From: Geobacteraceae bacterium
GTDB taxonomy: Bacteria; Desulfobacterota; Desulfuromonadia; Geobacterales; Geobacteraceae
Assembly: GCA_024281055.1 (NCBI GenBank)
Contig: JAMXLF010000018.1
Location: 56,916-120,915, forward strand
Direction: 5' to 3'
Length of the DNA: 64,000 nt
The notes beneath the pieces are model-generated. The model was not told the origin of the DNA. It did not search any database and saw nothing but the letters and a program-made list of their open reading frames with translations. Position numbers and translations under genes: made by a program. This document shows positions 44,591-53,483 of this stretch, piece after piece. Position 1 is the first letter of the stretch. Each line of letters opens with the position of its first letter.

Positions 44591-44798
44591 CTTGCCTCTC
44601 TTTTAACGGCTGTCGTCGGCTGCCGGACGTACTGCCGACCCTGGTATGGGACGATAGTGCCGGAACCGAGATAAAAGTTCTCTAACTATAGCGGTTTATG
44701 GGTTCATGTCAATAGATATTCCCGTAAGTCTACTCGAAGAATATGCCGACGGCAAGGGTGGGCTTGACGGAAAAAGTGAAATCTGCGATAGTCAAACA

Positions 44799-45626
44799 AT
44801 GATAAAGCGACAGACGACAATCAATCGGATATTCAAGCTGACCGGCATCGGATTGCACACCGGACGCGAAGTGGTCCTGGAGTTTCTTCCCCGACGGGAG
44901 TTCGGCATCGCCTTCATGCACAGGGGGAGCCTCATCCCTGCCCGCTATGACGCGGTGGCCGATACTCGCCTTTCCACCCAGATTGCTTCCGGCGATTCTT
45001 CGGTGGCCACTATCGAGCATCTGATGGCGGCCTTTTATTTTGCCGGCATCACCAACTGTCTCGTTTATATCGATGGCCCGGAAGTCCCCATCATGGATGG
45101 CTCGGCTTGGGAGTTTTACCAGGAGATGTGGCGTGCCGGGGTCTACGAGTTTCCCGAAAACGGGGTCTACCTGAAGGTGTTGCGTCCTGTTGAGGTGGCG
45201 AACAACGACGCTTACGTGCGGGTGAAACCGCTGAACACCTTCGATATCACCATGTCCATCGAGTTTCGCCAGCCGGTGGGGAAACAGAAGAAACGGGTCA
45301 CGGATGTGGAGAACGCCTTTGCCATTGTCAATTCTCGCACCTTCGGCTTCCTCGAAGAGCTTGAGGCGATCCGCAAGGCAGGGCTGGCCAAGGGGGCGTC
45401 GCTCGACAATGCCGTGGCGATCGGAGAGGACTCCATTGTCAACCCCCACGGGCTTCGCTACAAGAAGGAGTTGGTGAACCACAAAATCCTCGACTTGATC
45501 GGCGACCTCTATACGAGCGGTTACCGGCTCCTCGGCAGGGTTGAGGCGCACAAGACCGGGCACTATCTGAACAACCTCTTCCTCAGGGAACTGTTCTCCG
45601 ATCCGGCGAACTATGCGATCTATTGA
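44799..45626 (+). CDS. lpxC: UDP-3-O-acyl-N-acetylglucosamine deacetylase (LpxC)
   Basis: A 275-residue zinc amidase of lipid A synthesis, removing acetate from UDP-3-O-acyl-GlcNAc. The ATG at 44799 (MIKRQTTINRIFKLTG) matches the usual LpxC N-terminus and GIGLHTGREV motif; the frame is open from 44706 and that start would add 31 unrelated residues. Zinc ligands and catalytic residues are in SSVATIEHLMAAFYFAG, HKILDLIGDLYTSG and VEAHKTGHYLNN. Somewhat shorter than typical LpxC (about 305); no neighbouring lipid A genes, so it may be the only or a second copy. A terminator follows at 45684. Confidence 0.88.
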   Translation: MIKRQTTINRIFKLTGIGLHTGREVVLEFLPRREFGIAFMHRGSLIPARYDAVADTRLSTQIASGDSSVATIEHLMAAFYFAGITNCLVYIDGPEVPIMDGSAWEFYQEMWRAGVYEFPENGVYLKVLRPVEVANNDAYVRVKPLNTFDITMSIEFRQPVGKQKKRVTDVENAFAIVNSRTFGFLEELEAIRKAGLAKGASLDNAVAIGEDSIVNPHGLRYKKELVNHKILDLIGDLYTSGYRLLGRVEAHKTGHYLNNLFLRELFSDPANYAIY

Positions 45627-45683
45627 TTTTCCGCCGGTTCTGAAAAAGAGACATGGGAAAAAGCATTGACGCTGCGCAATAAG

Positions 45684-45712
45684 GCAGCCTGGGAGATCAG
45701 GCTGCTTTTTTT
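45684..45712 (+). terminator. Rho-independent terminator after lpxC
   Basis: GCAGCCT/AGGCTGC stem, 8-base loop, seven T. Confidence 0.8.
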
Positions 45713-45805
45713 GCGTCTGGTTCGCGTGCTCGTCGGGAGGGGAGTTGGCAGTTGACGGGAGGCGCAGGTCTTTTCCCGGGTCGGCTTGGGCTGAGCGGGA
45801 TGTCC

Positions 45806-46066
45806 TTACCGGGGCGGATGTTTCACGACGGGGATCGTCCTCGTGATCCTGACAGGCCGACCGCGTTTTTTCTTTACCTCTCTGACGACCAGGAAGAGAA
45901 GGTCATCTTCGGAGATCTTCTCCAGGTTGGCGTAGTGCGGATGGAGGAGTTTTTCCCCGGCCCGTTCGAACTTGACGAGGAGATTTCCCTGGATGATTTT
46001 GACGATCCTGCCAATTCCCCATCCGGGCATGACCGGATGGGTCACGAGATCACCTTGGAGAAGCAT
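45806..46066 (-). CDS. DUF3553-like small protein
   Basis: An 86-residue protein with a CarD/SH3-like barrel pattern, LVTHPVMPGWGIGRIVKI and LLVKFERAGEKLL, typical of DUF3553 proteins, followed by a basic tail (VKKKRGRPVR) that could contact nucleic acid. No TM or signal peptide. The function of the family is not established. It is convergent with lpxC and on the same strand as the next three minus genes, with larger gaps between. Confidence 0.7.
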   Translation of the reverse strand: MLLQGDLVTHPVMPGWGIGRIVKIIQGNLLVKFERAGEKLLHPHYANLEKISEDDLLFLVVREVKKKRGRPVRITRTIPVVKHPPR

Positions 46067-46147
46067 GGGGTGGTCACCATCGAATGATACTATCGCATAA
46101 AATTGTGACGCTCTAATGGTACATGCTCTTCCCGGCTTTGCAAGTGG

Positions 46148-46879
46148 TCACGGCAGCAGCAGATCGACGACGAGGGGCAAGTGGTCCGACGCCAATCGTG
46201 ACAAGCTGGTGGAGGGGGCTTCGGCGCCCGTCACGACAAGGTCGGCGGAGATGAAGAGGTGGTCGAGGCCCATGAAGGGGTAGATGCTCGGCCAGGTTTT
46301 TTTCGGTGGGTGGGGGCAGCAGAGTTCGGCATCCCGGAGAAGCCCGCCAATGAGACGATGGACCGCCGAGCCGGGCTGTGCGTTGAAGTCACCGCACAGA
46401 ACCACTGGAGGAGGACATGCCGGGTTTTGCAGCCATTCCGGGCCGGTGAGCACCCTGGCCTGGTAGAGCCGCTCCCGCGGAGTTAATCCGAGGTGGGTGT
46501 TGAAGAACTGGAATGTGATTCCCCGTACCTCAACGTCCACCCAGAGAACTCCTCGCCGTGGGGGAGTACGCCATCGCCGGGGCCTCCTCAACCCGCCGGC
46601 TTTAACGAGCCTGAGCGGGTGGTGGCTCAGGATGACGTTGCCGCACCGCTCGCGTTCGATGTTGAGGGGAGTTTGCAGGGCAAGCGCCAGGTAGTGCGCA
46701 ATCTCGGCTGCCTGGTCGGTTGCTGCCGGTCGTACCTGGCCGCAGTCGATCTCTTGGAGAGCCGCGACATCGGGACGGTACGTGGCGATGACCTCGGCGA
46801 TCCGTTCGGTTGAGGTCTTCCGGTCGAGGCCGGTGCACCGGTGCACATTGTAGGTCATTATGCGGAGAGTAGCGGCCAT
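46148..46879 (-). CDS. Endonuclease/exonuclease/phosphatase (EEP) family protein
   Basis: A 243-residue metal-dependent phosphoesterase of the DNase I fold. Signatures are LRIMTYNVHRCTG (Asn), DVAALQEIDCGQ (Glu metal ligand), FFNTHLGLTPRERL (His), VVLCGDFNAQPGS (Asp-Asn), and SDHLPLVVDL at the C-terminus (catalytic His). The ATG at 46879 is the best of three possible starts. No signal peptide. Substrate could be a nucleic acid or a phospholipid/inositol phosphate; context does not decide. Confidence 0.88.
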   Translation of the reverse strand: MAATLRIMTYNVHRCTGLDRKTSTERIAEVIATYRPDVAALQEIDCGQVRPAATDQAAEIAHYLALALQTPLNIERERCGNVILSHHPLRLVKAGGLRRPRRWRTPPRRGVLWVDVEVRGITFQFFNTHLGLTPRERLYQARVLTGPEWLQNPACPPPVVLCGDFNAQPGSAVHRLIGGLLRDAELCCPHPPKKTWPSIYPFMGLDHLFISADLVVTGAEAPSTSLSRLASDHLPLVVDLLLP

Positions 46880-47013
46880 GGGCGACGGCAATCGCAACAG
46901 AATGTCGTTCTTTCGAGATAGTTATTATTCTGGGTTATATCACAAAAAAGAAAAGATGCGAGCGAGGGGGAACGGCGGCTGTGAAGCGTGGTCCGTCGCA
47001 AGGACAGGTTTAG

Positions 47014-47316
47014 TTATACGTCCTGGCAGAAGAAGCGCCGGCAGACGTCCGGCCGGTCCAAATAGATTGTGCATCTCCCGTCGGCAAGGAACTCGCAGCC
47101 GTTTTCGATAATCAGCTTGCAGTGCCCGGTCATGGAGAAGTGGAGCCGGGTGGCACCGAGATCTCTGAGCCGTTCGTATTCGACCCAGGAGAGGTCGACG
47201 CTCGGAAATGAACGGCAGCACGCCCCGTTGCAACTCTTGCAGCGCCCGTCGTCGTTGACCGGCCCGTCGAGCAGGATGCCGTGCTTTTTTGTTTTTGCAC
47301 GTCCGGCGAATCGCAT
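47014..47316 (-). CDS. YkgJ-family CxxCxxxCC zinc/iron-binding protein
   Basis: A 100-residue protein with the YkgJ cysteine cluster: CKSCNGACCR near residues 26-35, HCKLIIENGCEFLADGRCTIY in the middle, and DVCRRFFCQD at the C-terminus. Members bind a metal or Fe-S cluster; biochemical function is mostly unknown. It is located between the EEP gene and the FmdB gene on the same strand. Confidence 0.82.
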   Translation of the reverse strand: MRFAGRAKTKKHGILLDGPVNDDGRCKSCNGACCRSFPSVDLSWVEYERLRDLGATRLHFSMTGHCKLIIENGCEFLADGRCTIYLDRPDVCRRFFCQDV

Positions 47317-47446
47317 GGTGCTGCGCTCCCGCGTTGTGCCGCAGAGATCGTGTGATTTCGCTCGATCCCTGCCTAAGGGGGGATGACGCTCGATGTCACG
47401 CCCGGCCGCGATCTTGACGGTGTTCTGTGGCTGCCATGGTCATGGC

Positions 47447-47935
47447 TCAGAGCGTGTACAGAGTGTCGTCATGGGCAGGAGGGGTAAACTTCCGTCTGAG
47501 ACTCCTTACTCCTTGCCGGGTGAAGGGGGCCTTCTCATCGACCAGGTCCCCCAACTCGGCTTCGATCTGCTCCGGGTCCTCCCCTGCTTCGAGTCGGCTG
47601 ATCGCCTCCTCGATTCCCGGTCCCGGGTTCAGTCCGCTGGCTTCCGTGAGTTTACGCATGAACCTGGCCATCTGCCGCGGATCGTTTTCGTCCATCCCTT
47701 CCATCTCGCCCGCCAGGCTCATCACTGCCTGTTCCAGCCGCGCTTCGTCGACGTCGGACATTCCTTCCGCCGGTTCGTCCTTGCGGCCCTTCGAGACAGC
47801 GAAGCGCGATACCAGACGGTCGAGCTCTAACCTCCCGCATTTGGGACAAGCCGGCCGACGGTCGACGTTTACCCGGCGGGAGAGGAAATTAAAGATGGTG
47901 TGGCAGTCCGCGCAGTAGAACTCGTAGACCGGCAT
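47447..47935 (-). CDS. FmdB-family zinc-ribbon regulatory protein
   Basis: A 162-residue protein starting at ATG 47935 (GGGGG ribosome site). The N-terminal zinc ribbon has MPVYEFYCADCHTIF and CPKCG (CXXC..CXXC). The C-terminal two-thirds are an acidic helical region (SDVDEARLEQAVMSLAGEMEG, EEAISRLEAGEDPEQIEAEL), longer than in short FmdB proteins of about 80 residues. Family members are linked to formamidase or C1-metabolism regulation, but this one is of unknown role. A longer frame to 47977 is not supported. Confidence 0.8.
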   Translation of the reverse strand: MPVYEFYCADCHTIFNFLSRRVNVDRRPACPKCGRLELDRLVSRFAVSKGRKDEPAEGMSDVDEARLEQAVMSLAGEMEGMDENDPRQMARFMRKLTEASGLNPGPGIEEAISRLEAGEDPEQIEAELGDLVDEKAPFTRQGVRSLRRKFTPPAHDDTLYTL

Positions 47936-48193
47936 CACGACCCCCTTGTCATCCGAATCTCCTTCTATCAAAGACACGTTTGTCGGTTCCTGTCAAGGGG
48001 ATTGCAGCGCTGTTCGTCTGCGAACGTCCCAGTTTTCGAGGAAGCGGCTGGCTCATTCCCGTGGAACACTGATATTGACTTGCCTTCCCGGTGCGTTAAC
48101 ATTAAGGCATGAGGCGCCTCTCGACAGCAATCGATTAGTTGGAGGGACGGGGTAGCGCATATTGCCTAAGGCTGGCACGGGCGGAAGTGATGT

Positions 48194-48607
48194 ATGGAGT
48201 TCCTGAAACTTCTCCACGGCTCGTACAATATCGTGATGATGGTCCTCTTCATTCGCCAGGGAGCTGTCGGGATCGCGATCAGAAGGGAAAGGATGGCCGG
48301 GAGACCACCGCTCTTCGAGGCGATCAAGCGCCACCGGCGTGCAGGGCCGATCCTGACCCTCTTGGGGACTTTTGGCTTTGTCGCCGGGGCAGTACTGGCG
48401 CTGGTCGACCATGGCCATATTCTGTACTATCCACGCCATTTCATCGCCGGGGCAGTACTGGTTCTCCTGATTGGTACTACCTACCTTATCTCGCGGAAAA
48501 TCAAAGGGCCTTCCCCGCCGTGGCGACTTGCCCACTTCATCACGGGAATTGCCATCCTCGCGCTGTACCTCGTTCAAGTCTACCTTGGGCTGGGGATATT
48601 TCTGTAA
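48194..48607 (+). CDS. DUF4079-like four-helix membrane protein
   Basis: A 137-residue membrane protein with four predicted helices: about residues 3-26, 52-72, 82-98 and 112-135. Conserved-looking histidines (KLLHGSYNIVMM, RHRRAGPIL, VDHGHILYYPRHFIAG, RLAHFITG) lie at the helix ends in a pattern suited to haem b or quinone binding, as in DUF4079/cytochrome b-like families. Function unknown; a membrane redox role is inferred. It has no convincing ribosome site and is followed by a 42-residue membrane ORF. Confidence 0.7.
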   Translation: MEFLKLLHGSYNIVMMVLFIRQGAVGIAIRRERMAGRPPLFEAIKRHRRAGPILTLLGTFGFVAGAVLALVDHGHILYYPRHFIAGAVLVLLIGTTYLISRKIKGPSPPWRLAHFITGIAILALYLVQVYLGLGIFL

Positions 48608-48727
48608 GCGGAGGCGGTTAGCCGTCCTTTTTCTATTCGCGCTGTCAACGAGACAGAACGTCATACGTTTTATGATAAAAAGTCGGGGGGCGTTGCCAAA
48701 GGGATCTTGACGTGGTCGCGAGGAAAT

Positions 48728-48856
48728 ATGGGAAAGGATGTGGTATCCGAAACGCTATGGGGAGGGTTACTGGTTACGGTCAAGATCATCCTGTATCTCT
48801 GGCTGATCATGATCCTGATCCATTTTCTCTGGCAGCTTACTGAGACACTGCAATGA
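48728..48856 (+). CDS. Small single-helix membrane protein
   Basis: A 42-residue ORF with GAGG five to eight bases upstream of the ATG. The sequence MGKDVVSETLWGGLLVTVKI is followed by one hydrophobic helix (about 13-36). Size, ribosome site and hydrophobicity support a genuine small protein; it is not recognised. It lies between the DUF4079-like gene and murJ. Confidence 0.55.
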   Translation: MGKDVVSETLWGGLLVTVKIILYLWLIMILIHFLWQLTETLQ

Positions 48857-48955
48857 TATTCTAGACTTGCTCCTGGCCGGGTCTCCCCATGGGGGCCAAG
48901 AGGGTTGCCATGTTTCTAAAAATATTACCAATTTCCCTGTAACTGTGATAATAAG

Positions 48956-48983
48956 CTCCCCTGATATTTGCTGCTAAGGGGAG
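48956..48983 (+). promoter_or_regulatory. Hairpin that pairs with the murJ ribosome-binding site
   Basis: CTCCCCT (48956-48962) is the perfect complement of AGGGGAG (48977-48983), which is the Shine-Dalgarno sequence of murJ (ATG at 48987). The loop is 14 bases. When formed it would hide the ribosome site, so initiation may be controlled by RNA structure. Confidence 0.55.
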
Positions 48984-48986
48984 TGC

Positions 48987-50558
48987 ATGTCGGAGAAAAA
49001 ACACATCGTCCGGGCCGCCGGAGTGCTCGGATTTGCTACGGTCCTGTCGCGAATCATGGGGATGGTGCGTGACATGGTGGTGTCGCGTCTGTTTGGGGCG
49101 GGCTTTGCCACGGATGCCTTTTTTGCCGCCTTCATCATCCCCAACATGCTGCGTCGCTTCTTTGCCGAAGGGGCGCTTACATCTGCCTTCGTGCCGACCT
49201 TTTCCGAGTGGTACACGCAACGCGGAGAGGAAGAGGCGCGCAACCTCGCCAACGTCTGCTTCACACTGCTCACCATCGTCATGGCGGCCATAACAATCCT
49301 TGGTGTCGTCTTTTCACCGCAGATTGTCCATCTCATGTTCATGGGGTGGAAGAAAGCCGCGCCCGCCAAGGTCGAACTTACGATATTCCTTAACCGGCTC
49401 ATGTTCCCATATATCTTCTTCATCAGCCTCGTTGCGCTCTGTATGGGAATTCTCAATACGGTCCGTCATTTCTTTACCCCTGCCATCTCTACCGTCTTTC
49501 TAAACCTCTCCATGATTTTCTGCGCGGTTATTCTCCATAATCGGTTTGCGGTGCCGATCGTATCGCTTGCTGTCGGGGTCTTTCTTGGCGGAATATTGCA
49601 ACTGCTCCTACAGCTTCCCGTCCTCTACCGGAAGGGTTTTCCTCTCCGGTTTAGCTTTGATTACCGACATCCAGCAGTAAAGCGCATTGCAATCCTCATG
49701 GGTCCAGCCATTTTCGGTGTTGGCGTCTATTATCTCAACATCACAGTTGGCAGCTTACTCGCGTCGTTTCTCCCCCAAGGAACAGTCTCTTACCTGTACT
49801 ACGCGCAACGCTTGTTCGAGTTCCCCCAGGGGATCTTTACCGTTTCTGTGGCTCAGGCGGTCCTTCCCTCCATGAGCCGGCAGGCAGCTGCCGGAGAGGT
49901 GGCTGGACTGAAGGATTCTCTCTGTTTTGGCCTTAGGCTCACTCTGTTTATCACCATTCCGGCCATGGCCGGGCTGCTGGTCTGCGCCATCCCCATCTTC
50001 AGCCTCCTTTTCATGGGAGGGGAGTTTGACTATGACAAGGCTGTAAAGTGCGCAGAAGCTCTGTTCTATTACTCACTAGGCTTGTCGTTGGTAGCCCTCG
50101 TGCGGGTCCTCGTGCCTGCTTTCTACGCTCTCAAGGATACGCGAACCCCAGTGATAGTGGCTTTCATCGCCTTTCTTATCAATTTTCTCTGCAGCATCAT
50201 CCTCATGCGCCCCTTGCTCCATGGCGGTCTGGCACTCGCTTCGACCATTTCTTCTTGCTGCCAGATGGCAATGCTTCTCTACCTGCTCCGGCTAAAAATA
50301 GGCCCCTTCGGCGGAAGAGGGATTACTCTCGCAGGAGCGAAGGCTCTTCTTGCTTCCCTACCGATGGCCTGCGCAGTCTTCTGGGTCATCCATCTTGCCG
50401 ACTGGTCAGTTGTCGGCCATAAATTGTTCAAGGGGGCTGTCTTGGGCGGCTCAGTGCTGGGGGGGGGCGGGATTTTCCTCGTGGTCGCCCATCTTCTACA
50501 CATCGACGAGGCCCATGAGGCATGGGCACTATTTCGCAGGAAGGTGTTGAAGCGATGA
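48987..50558 (+). CDS. murJ: Lipid II flippase MurJ (MviN)
   Basis: A 523-residue polytopic membrane protein (about 14 helices) that flips lipid II across the inner membrane for peptidoglycan synthesis. Family signature at the N-terminus: GFATVLSRIMGMVRDMVVSR and GFATDAFFAAFIIPNMLRRF, FAEGALTSAFVPTFSEWY; later YLYYAQRLFEFPQGIFTVSV and LVRVLVPAFYALKDTRTPV. Full length. The start is fixed by AGGGGAG, which can be masked by an upstream hairpin. Its stop overlaps the next gene (ATGA), so ogt is co-translated. Confidence 0.95.
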   Translation: MSEKKHIVRAAGVLGFATVLSRIMGMVRDMVVSRLFGAGFATDAFFAAFIIPNMLRRFFAEGALTSAFVPTFSEWYTQRGEEEARNLANVCFTLLTIVMAAITILGVVFSPQIVHLMFMGWKKAAPAKVELTIFLNRLMFPYIFFISLVALCMGILNTVRHFFTPAISTVFLNLSMIFCAVILHNRFAVPIVSLAVGVFLGGILQLLLQLPVLYRKGFPLRFSFDYRHPAVKRIAILMGPAIFGVGVYYLNITVGSLLASFLPQGTVSYLYYAQRLFEFPQGIFTVSVAQAVLPSMSRQAAAGEVAGLKDSLCFGLRLTLFITIPAMAGLLVCAIPIFSLLFMGGEFDYDKAVKCAEALFYYSLGLSLVALVRVLVPAFYALKDTRTPVIVAFIAFLINFLCSIILMRPLLHGGLALASTISSCCQMAMLLYLLRLKIGPFGGRGITLAGAKALLASLPMACAVFWVIHLADWSVVGHKLFKGAVLGGSVLGGGGIFLVVAHLLHIDEAHEAWALFRRKVLKR

Positions 50559-51079
50559 CCAGACGCAGAAACGCGGCACGGGACAGCTATCGCTCGGTTT
50601 TCGAAACCTCCTTGGGGTTTGGGGGTGTCGTGGCGAGCGAGGCGGGACTACTGGAGGTGTTTCTCCCCTTTGGCGGTGCCTCCCGGACAGAGATGATAGC
50701 TGAGATCGCTGGAGCCTATCCTGATGCCGTGGCCGACAATACGGTGACCAGGCGCGCAGCCCACCTGCTTTGGCGCTACTTCGCCGGGGAGCCGGTTCTT
50801 TTCGATCTTCCCGTGAACTGGTCGGTCTTCACACCGTTCCAGACCGCTGTCTACCATGCAGTGACAGATATTCCCGCCGGTACCATGAGAAGCTACGGGG
50901 AGATTGCCCGGCAGATAGGAAGGCCGCGGGCGGCCCGTGCTGTGGGGCAGGCAATGGCAAAGAATCCCTTGCCCATCATCATTCCCTGTCACAGGGTTGT
51001 GGGCGCGGCGGGCGACTTGACCGGTTACTCCGGAGCGGGCGGGGTTCTGTCAAAAAAATGGCTGCTCGACATTGAGTAG
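50555..51079 (+). CDS. ogt: Methylated-DNA-protein-cysteine methyltransferase
   Basis: A 174-residue DNA repair protein that transfers O6-alkyl groups from guanine to its own cysteine (suicide reaction). The acceptor Cys145 is in the PCHRVVG motif (IIIPCHRVVGAAGDLTGY); the HTH region FTPFQTAVYHAVTDIPAGT and RAVGQAMAKNPLPI are also present. Slightly shorter than Ada C-terminal type. The ATG at 50555 overlaps the murJ stop by 4 bases; AGGAAGGTG lies upstream. Operon murJ-ogt. Confidence 0.93.
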   Translation: MTRRRNAARDSYRSVFETSLGFGGVVASEAGLLEVFLPFGGASRTEMIAEIAGAYPDAVADNTVTRRAAHLLWRYFAGEPVLFDLPVNWSVFTPFQTAVYHAVTDIPAGTMRSYGEIARQIGRPRAARAVGQAMAKNPLPIIIPCHRVVGAAGDLTGYSGAGGVLSKKWLLDIE

Positions 51080-51390
51080 AGGGGCTTCCAGAGGAAAGTT
51101 GTGTAAAAACACGGAGATGGTTTTTGCATGCTTATGAACAGGTAGAATGTTTTGAACGTTTTTTGGGTTGCGAAACACAGATTAAACACATCTAACTTAT
51201 TAAAAACCGGTTAAAAACATGTAACTTATTGAAATTACAAACTATATTCCGTGTATAAAAAATGGGCAGAGAGCAAAAAACTCTATGTTGCATATCTATT
51301 TTGGGAGTTATCCCCACCGTTACTCACAGGTTTTCCACATTTTTTGTGGATAATCGTTTACTCAGCTGAAATGACGTAGCATTTTTCCTG
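51080..51390. other. AT-rich intergenic region with DnaA-box cluster
   Basis: About 310 bases between the convergent ogt and mazG genes. It is A+T-rich with two TAACTTATT copies and a 13-mer-like stretch of A/T tracts (51180-51280), ending in four DnaA-box-like 9-mers (see 51308-51353). No gene is visible. Confidence 0.65.
51308..51353. promoter_or_regulatory. Cluster of DnaA-box-like 9-mers
   Basis: TTATCCCCA at 51308-51316, TTACTCACA at 51320-51328, TTTTCCACA at 51331-51339 and, on the other strand, a perfect TTATCCACA at 51345-51353. The consensus is TTWTNCACA. The spacing is tight and the adjacent DNA is A+T-rich, as in replication origins or DnaA-regulated promoters. Confidence 0.6.
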
Positions 51391-52200
51391 TCAGGTGTTT
51401 TCTTCTTCGTTCCCGGCTGCCTTCTCTTTTCGTTTTGCCTCTTCCCAGAGCCGGTCCATTTCCTCCAGCGTGGCCTCTTGCAGGCTTGCCCCGCGTGCAT
51501 GGAGGGTTTCCTCGATGTGGCTGAACCGTCGGGTGAAACGGGCGATCGTTTTGCGCAGGGCTTCTTCCGGGTCAAGGGAGAGGAATCGACCTAGATTGAC
51601 GATGGCAAAGAGGAGGTCACCGAGCTCCGCTTCCATCCGCTCCTGATTGTCGCTGCCGATGGTCTCCTCGAATTCCTTCAACTCTTCGAGCACTTTGGCG
51701 AAGACCTGATCGACGTGTTCCCAGTCAAAGCCGACCCGTGCGGCCTTTTCCGTGATCTTCTGCGCCTTCATGAGGGCGGGGAGGTGGGGAGGGATGCCCG
51801 CAAGGGCCGATCTCCGTTCTTCTCCCTTTTCCACCTTCTTGATCCGCTCCCAGTTTTCGACCTGTTCGTCGGCGGTTCTCACCACCTGTGTGCCAAAGAC
51901 GTGGGGATGCCGACGGACAAGCTTGTCGCAGATCGTATCGAGGACCTCGTCCATGGTAAATTGCCCTTGCTCTTCGGCAATGGCGACATGGAAGACCGGC
52001 TGCAGCATGAGATCGCCCAGTTCTTCCTTGAGGAGATCAGGGTCCTCTTTATCGATCGCCTCGATCACCTCGTAGGCTTCTTCCAGGAGGTAGCGCTTGA
52101 GGGATCCGTGGGTCTGCTCCGCGTCCCATGGGCATCCCCCGGGAGCGCGCAACCGGCGCATGATGTCCATGAGTCTGGCAAATTTGTCAGTCGCAGTCAT
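51391..52200 (-). CDS. mazG: Nucleoside triphosphate pyrophosphohydrolase MazG
   Basis: A 269-residue enzyme that hydrolyses NTPs/dNTPs to NMPs and PPi, clearing abnormal nucleotides. Two MazG domains are visible: N-terminal LRAPGGCPWDAEQTHGSLKR and YEVIEAIDKEDPDLLKEELGDLML, and C-terminal ELKEFEETIGSDNQERMEAELGDLLFAIVNLGRFL with the EExxE and ExxD metal motifs. Full length. It is followed after 18 bases (in transcription order preceded) by tgt on the same strand, so the transcript reads tgt then mazG. Confidence 0.95.
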   Translation of the reverse strand: MTATDKFARLMDIMRRLRAPGGCPWDAEQTHGSLKRYLLEEAYEVIEAIDKEDPDLLKEELGDLMLQPVFHVAIAEEQGQFTMDEVLDTICDKLVRRHPHVFGTQVVRTADEQVENWERIKKVEKGEERRSALAGIPPHLPALMKAQKITEKAARVGFDWEHVDQVFAKVLEELKEFEETIGSDNQERMEAELGDLLFAIVNLGRFLSLDPEEALRKTIARFTRRFSHIEETLHARGASLQEATLEEMDRLWEEAKRKEKAAGNEEENT

Positions 52201-52218
52201 TGCTGTGTCCTTGTACGA

Positions 52219-53331
52219 TCAATCTTTTCCACCTTTCAGGTATTGGGCAAGAAATCCCCGCTTGTAGTCGGCAAAACAGTCTTCTTCGATGGCTTGCCGG
52301 ATCTCTGCCATCATCATGAGGTAGAAGTGTACATTGTGGATACTGGCGAGGATTGCCGACAGGACCTCGTTGGCGTTGAAAAGGTGATGGAGATAGGCGC
52401 GGGTGAAATTGCGGCAGGCGTAGCAGTTGCAATTGGGCTCTACCGGGTAGAAATCGCGGCGATAGTTCTTGTGGGTAAGGCGGATTTTCCCCCGCCGGGT
52501 AAAAAGGGTGGCGCTGCGGGCATAGCGGGTTGGGATGACGCAGTCGAACATATCCATCCCGCGCTCGACGCTCTCCAGGATGTCCTCGGGGAGTCCCACC
52601 CCCATAAGGTAGCGTGGCTTGTCCTCGGGGAGATGCGGGGCTGTGTATCCCACGACCTTCTTAAGCAGTTCGAGCCCCTCGCCGACGGAGACACCTCCGA
52701 TGGCGTAGCCGGGGAAATCCATGGCGACCAATTCTCGGGCGCACATCGCCCTTAGGTCTTCGAAAACGCTCCCCTGGACAATGGCGAAAAGGGCCTGGTC
52801 CTTGCGGGTCTGGGCTTCGCGGCACTGTCTGGCCCAGCGGATCGTCTTGCGGGTCGACTGGGCCGCATACTTTCTGTCGCACGGATAGGGAATGCATTCG
52901 TCGAAGGCCATGATGATGTCGGCCCCGAGAGCCTCCTGGATGGCGATTGCCCGGGCGGGATCGAGAAAAATCTCTTCGCCGGTGATCTCGTGGCGGAAGT
53001 AGGCCCCTTCTTCGGTGATGCGCTTGTTGGGCAGGGAAAACACCTGGAACCCGCCGGAATCGGTAAGGATTGGTCCGTCCCAGGCCATGAACCTGTGGAG
53101 TCCGCCGGCTTTCTCCACGAGTCCCTCGCCGGGGCGCAGGTGGAGGTGGTAGGTGTTGCTGAGGATAATCTGTGCCCCGCACTCCTTCACCTGTCCCGGA
53201 GTCATGGCCTTCATGGCGGCATGGGTCCCGACCGGCATAAAGATCGGGGTTTCGATGGCCCCGTGAGGTGTCGTGAGGGTGCCGCGCCTCGCGGCGGTCT
53301 TTCGGTCTCTTTTCAGCAGTCTGAAGTTCAT
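52219..53331 (-). CDS. tgt: Queuine/preQ1 tRNA-guanine transglycosylase
   Basis: A 370-residue TIM-barrel enzyme that exchanges guanine-34 in GUN-anticodon tRNAs for preQ1. The catalytic and substrate residues are in TDSGGFQVFSL (Asp91), IIMAFDECIPYP, GGVSVGEGLE, and FDCVIPTRYAR (nucleophile Asp); the zinc site CNCYACRNFTRAYLHHL is present. Full length. It starts at 53331. The mazG gene follows 18 bases downstream on the same strand. Confidence 0.95.
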   Translation of the reverse strand: MNFRLLKRDRKTAARRGTLTTPHGAIETPIFMPVGTHAAMKAMTPGQVKECGAQIILSNTYHLHLRPGEGLVEKAGGLHRFMAWDGPILTDSGGFQVFSLPNKRITEEGAYFRHEITGEEIFLDPARAIAIQEALGADIIMAFDECIPYPCDRKYAAQSTRKTIRWARQCREAQTRKDQALFAIVQGSVFEDLRAMCARELVAMDFPGYAIGGVSVGEGLELLKKVVGYTAPHLPEDKPRYLMGVGLPEDILESVERGMDMFDCVIPTRYARSATLFTRRGKIRLTHKNYRRDFYPVEPNCNCYACRNFTRAYLHHLFNANEVLSAILASIHNVHFYLMMMAEIRQAIEEDCFADYKRGFLAQYLKGGKD

Positions 53332-53483
53332 GATATCCGCTTTGTTGTGGATTGATCGGGCTCAGGGAAAAGCTGGAGCAGCTTTGTCTTCTCTGAACAC
53401 TGCCCACCTTTTCATTATCACGGGAGGCGGCTAAAAAGCAAGCAGCACTCGGACGAAGAGGCAATGAAGTACGTTAATTTTTG

